Origin: Clostridium_AD sp047624165
GTDB taxonomy: Bacteria > Bacillota > Clostridia > Clostridiales > Clostridiaceae
Reading direction: 5' to 3'
DNA length: 64,000 bases
Assembly (NCBI GenBank): GCA_047624165.1
Contig: JBLHPD010000001.1
Span: 8,342 to 72,341, forward strand
The notes below the pieces were generated by a model. That model made no database searches, was not told the origin of the DNA, and saw only the letters and a program-made list of their open reading frames with translations. The stretch's first letter is position 1, and each line of letters begins with the position of its first letter. Shown here in pieces: positions 62,208 through 64,000 of the stretch. The position numbers and the translations under genes were made by a program.

Positions 62208-62537
62208 TTATAATGTATTGTAGTAATCTTTTATAAAATTCTCTACATCATCTAATGAAGAAATTTTATCTGGTGTTATTGTATTAACTTTTTCTCCACC
62301 TTTGTATATAATCATTGTTGGAAGTCCCAAAACTCTTTGGCCTATAGCTGTTCTTCTTGCTCCGCCAATATTTAAAGAAGCAAATTTGATTTTATCTGAA
62401 AATTTTTCCTCAAGGCCATGTACTCCTGGCATAAGTTCTATGCATATTTCACATTTATCACCCCAAAAATCTACAAATACAGGTTTTTCTGATTGTAATA
62501 CCTCTGCTTCAAAATTCTCTTTATTTAATTCTACCAT
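62208..62537 (-). CDS. trxA: Thioredoxin of the glycine reductase system
   Basis: 109 residues, a thioredoxin fold (VFVDFWGDKCEICIELMPGVHGLEEKF; GLPTMIIYKGGEKVNTI with the cis-Pro). The active site reads C-E-I-C, not the usual CGPC. Unusual variants (for example with Glu-Pro) are known in Stickland clostridial thioredoxins. It passes electrons from thioredoxin reductase to selenoprotein A. The gene lies between trxB and grdE. Confidence 0.93.
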   Translation of the reverse strand: MVELNKENFEAEVLQSEKPVFVDFWGDKCEICIELMPGVHGLEEKFSDKIKFASLNIGGARRTAIGQRVLGLPTMIIYKGGEKVNTITPDKISSLDDVENFIKDYYNTL

Positions 62538-62664
62538 TATTAATTTCCCTCCTGTTTTTTTATTCTGTACATAAAGATTATTAATCTTTATGCCTCCTAA
62601 AATTTTGTTACTCTATTTATAGTATTATCAAATTAACTAGTTTTTATATGATTTATAATATAAC

Positions 62665-63591
62665 CTAATTAAATTTGTTTTCAATATAATGTTCAGCATG
62701 AGTCGCTGCTATTGCACCATCTGCTGCTGCAGTTATTACTTGTCTTAGTAATTTTACTCTTATGTCTCCTGCCGCATATACTCCTGGTATATTAGTTCTC
62801 ATTTCTTCATCAGTAATAATGTCGCCTCGTTCGCTCATAGTAATCTTTCCTTTAAATAATTCTGAAATCGGAAGATATCCTACAAATACAAAACATCCAT
62901 CCACTTTTAAATCACTAAGTTCACCTGTTTTAACATTTTTAAGCACTAAGCCCTCTAAGATTTCTTCGCCCTTGGCTTCCTCTATTATTGAATCCCAAAC
63001 AAACTTTATTTTCGGATTTTTAAAAGCTTTTTCTTGAAGTGACTTAGCAGCCCTTAATTCATCTCTTCTATGTATTACTGTAACACTTTCACCAAATTTA
63101 GCTAAATATATAGCTTCAGATATAGCTGAATCTCCACCTCCAAAAACGGCAATATCTAGATCTGTAAAGAAGTCAGCATCACAAGTTGCACAATAAGAAA
63201 CACCTTTTCCTCTTAGTTCTATTTCATTTTTAAATCCACCAAGTCTTGGATAAGCTCCTGTAGCAATTATAATTGTTTTAGCTTTGTAAGTTTCTTTCTT
63301 GCATTTAATTTCTTTGATTTCACCTTCAAGTTCAACTTCAACAACTTCTTCTTTAACAAACTTTGTTCCAAATTCTTCTGCTTGCTGTTTCATTCTTTTA
63401 CTTAATGATGTTCCTGTACACTCTTCAATGGAACCTGGATAATTATCTAATTCATCAGTTGTAGTCGCTTGTCCACCGAACTTTGCTCTTTCAATTATTA
63501 AAGTATCCATTCTTGATCTTGCTGCGTAAAGTCCAGCAGATAATCCTGCAGGACCTCCGCCAATAATTATAGTATCGTAAATATGTTCCAT
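62665..63591 (-). CDS. trxB: Thioredoxin reductase
   Basis: 308 residues from the ATG at 63591, preceded by GAGGAGG; the frame extends to 63615 but without need. FAD site IIGGGPAGLSAGLYAARSR, redox-active C-A-T-C in SYCATCDADFF near residue 135, NADPH site VFGGGDSAISEAIYLA near 155, and GVYAAGDIR near 275. It reduces the thioredoxin that drives glycine reductase. Confidence 0.96.
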   Translation of the reverse strand: MEHIYDTIIIGGGPAGLSAGLYAARSRMDTLIIERAKFGGQATTTDELDNYPGSIEECTGTSLSKRMKQQAEEFGTKFVKEEVVEVELEGEIKEIKCKKETYKAKTIIIATGAYPRLGGFKNEIELRGKGVSYCATCDADFFTDLDIAVFGGGDSAISEAIYLAKFGESVTVIHRRDELRAAKSLQEKAFKNPKIKFVWDSIIEEAKGEEILEGLVLKNVKTGELSDLKVDGCFVFVGYLPISELFKGKITMSERGDIITDEEMRTNIPGVYAAGDIRVKLLRQVITAAADGAIAATHAEHYIENKFN

Positions 63592-63619
63592 AAATCGAAC
63601 CTCCTCATTTTTCATGTGC

Positions 63620-63997
63620 CTAATTTATTGCATGATTTATTAAATCAGAATCTATAAGTTGAAAATCTAGTAATATTTTTTCATTCCATTGTGGTGTTTT
63701 AAAATCATTTAAAAATTTCTCTGTTGCCATAATGCTCTCTTCTATTATAGATAACGATTGCAAGTCAACTTTACTTAATTTCTCTTTGGATATGCAAATA
63801 GTTCTATAGGGAGTTTCATTTGGCTTTACACTACTCATTAAAGGGTGAGTTAATAATTTATGACCACCATGTATATTATCTCTAACTTTTTTCAAAATAT
63901 CCATCATAGTTCCTTCAATAAATACTACCTTATATTTGCTTTCAAATTGCTTCTTTGACATTGGATTATTTGTTACAATAATTAATGGTTCTATCAT
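63620..63997 (-). CDS. grdX: GrdX protein
   Basis: 125 residues. The N-terminus MIEPLIIVTNNPMSKKQFESKYKV and the central GGHKLLTHPLMSSVKPNETPYRTICIS are typical of GrdX, a small protein at the head of many glycine reductase operons. Its function is not known; a regulatory or assembly role has been proposed from context. It lies 28 bases upstream of trxB. The operon promoter would be to the right of the window. Confidence 0.93.
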   Translation of the reverse strand: MIEPLIIVTNNPMSKKQFESKYKVVFIEGTMMDILKKVRDNIHGGHKLLTHPLMSSVKPNETPYRTICISKEKLSKVDLQSLSIIEESIMATEKFLNDFKTPQWNEKILLDFQLIDSDLINHAIN

Positions 63998-64000
63998 TTA

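Overview
The window is AT-rich DNA of a Stickland-fermenting Clostridium (Firmicutes). The evidence is a complete selenocysteine-dependent glycine reductase operon, a rpoN-cggR-gap-pgk-tpiA-gpmI-eno-secG glycolytic block, strong GGAGG ribosome binding sites with some TTG/GTG starts, and a long tRNA array. I cannot name the species from sequence alone.

Positions 1 to about 23,930 are the right-hand part of a prophage; its other end lies left of the window. The structural module (1-7372, minus strand) is lambda-like: small and large terminase, DUF6148-type connector, portal, ClpP-type head protease, decoration protein, major capsid protein, head-tail joining protein and the start of a minor tail Z-like gene. 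The middle (7551-21029) holds a late regulator, a probable replication origin (11 GGTGTA/TACACC iterons beside an AT-rich stretch), a D5-type primase-helicase, an ERCC4-type nuclease, an SSB gene broken by an in-frame TAA, a DUF3102 protein, a PcfJ/PcfK pair, and a RecE-like/RecT/SbcC-like recombination set. Five small genes follow, one of them a Spo0E-like phosphatase missed by length-limited gene calling. The lysogeny switch (Xis-like, Cro-like, CI-like, integrase; 21188-23805) has two near-consensus divergent promoters with inverted-repeat operators. The integrase abuts the 3' end of tRNA-Arg(TCG), the likely attachment site.

Positions 23,928-26,023 hold 19 minus-strand tRNA genes. Eighteen form an array that looks like a tandem duplication of a Pro-Gly-Arg-His-Lys-Leu-Gly cassette, with a near-consensus promoter at 26131-26159.

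Positions 26,254-40,927 carry housekeeping and hypothetical genes: a YfcE-like phosphodiesterase, a RdgB-like NTP pyrophosphatase, an AIR-synthase-like protein, an HD hydrolase, a peptide-binding lipoprotein, a LytR-CpsA-Psr protein, ligA, pcrA, a YerC-like regulator and secG. Two families of non-coding repeats are scattered here: a large MITE-like palindrome (three copies) and a smaller palindrome (five candidate copies).

Positions 41,264-50,365 are the glycolytic regulon with its repressor CggR, a recognisable CggR operator, and sigma-54. Positions 50,577-55,454 encode a BMP-type ABC transporter, probably for nucleosides. Positions 55,807-63,997 are the glycine reductase operon grdX-trxB-trxA-grdE-grdA-grdB-grdC-grdD. 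In grdA and grdB the true genes read through an in-frame UGA as selenocysteine. Thioredoxin reductase and thioredoxin supply electrons; GrdE/GrdB bind glycine, GrdA carries the carboxymethyl-selenoether, and GrdC/GrdD release acetyl phosphate for ATP formation.
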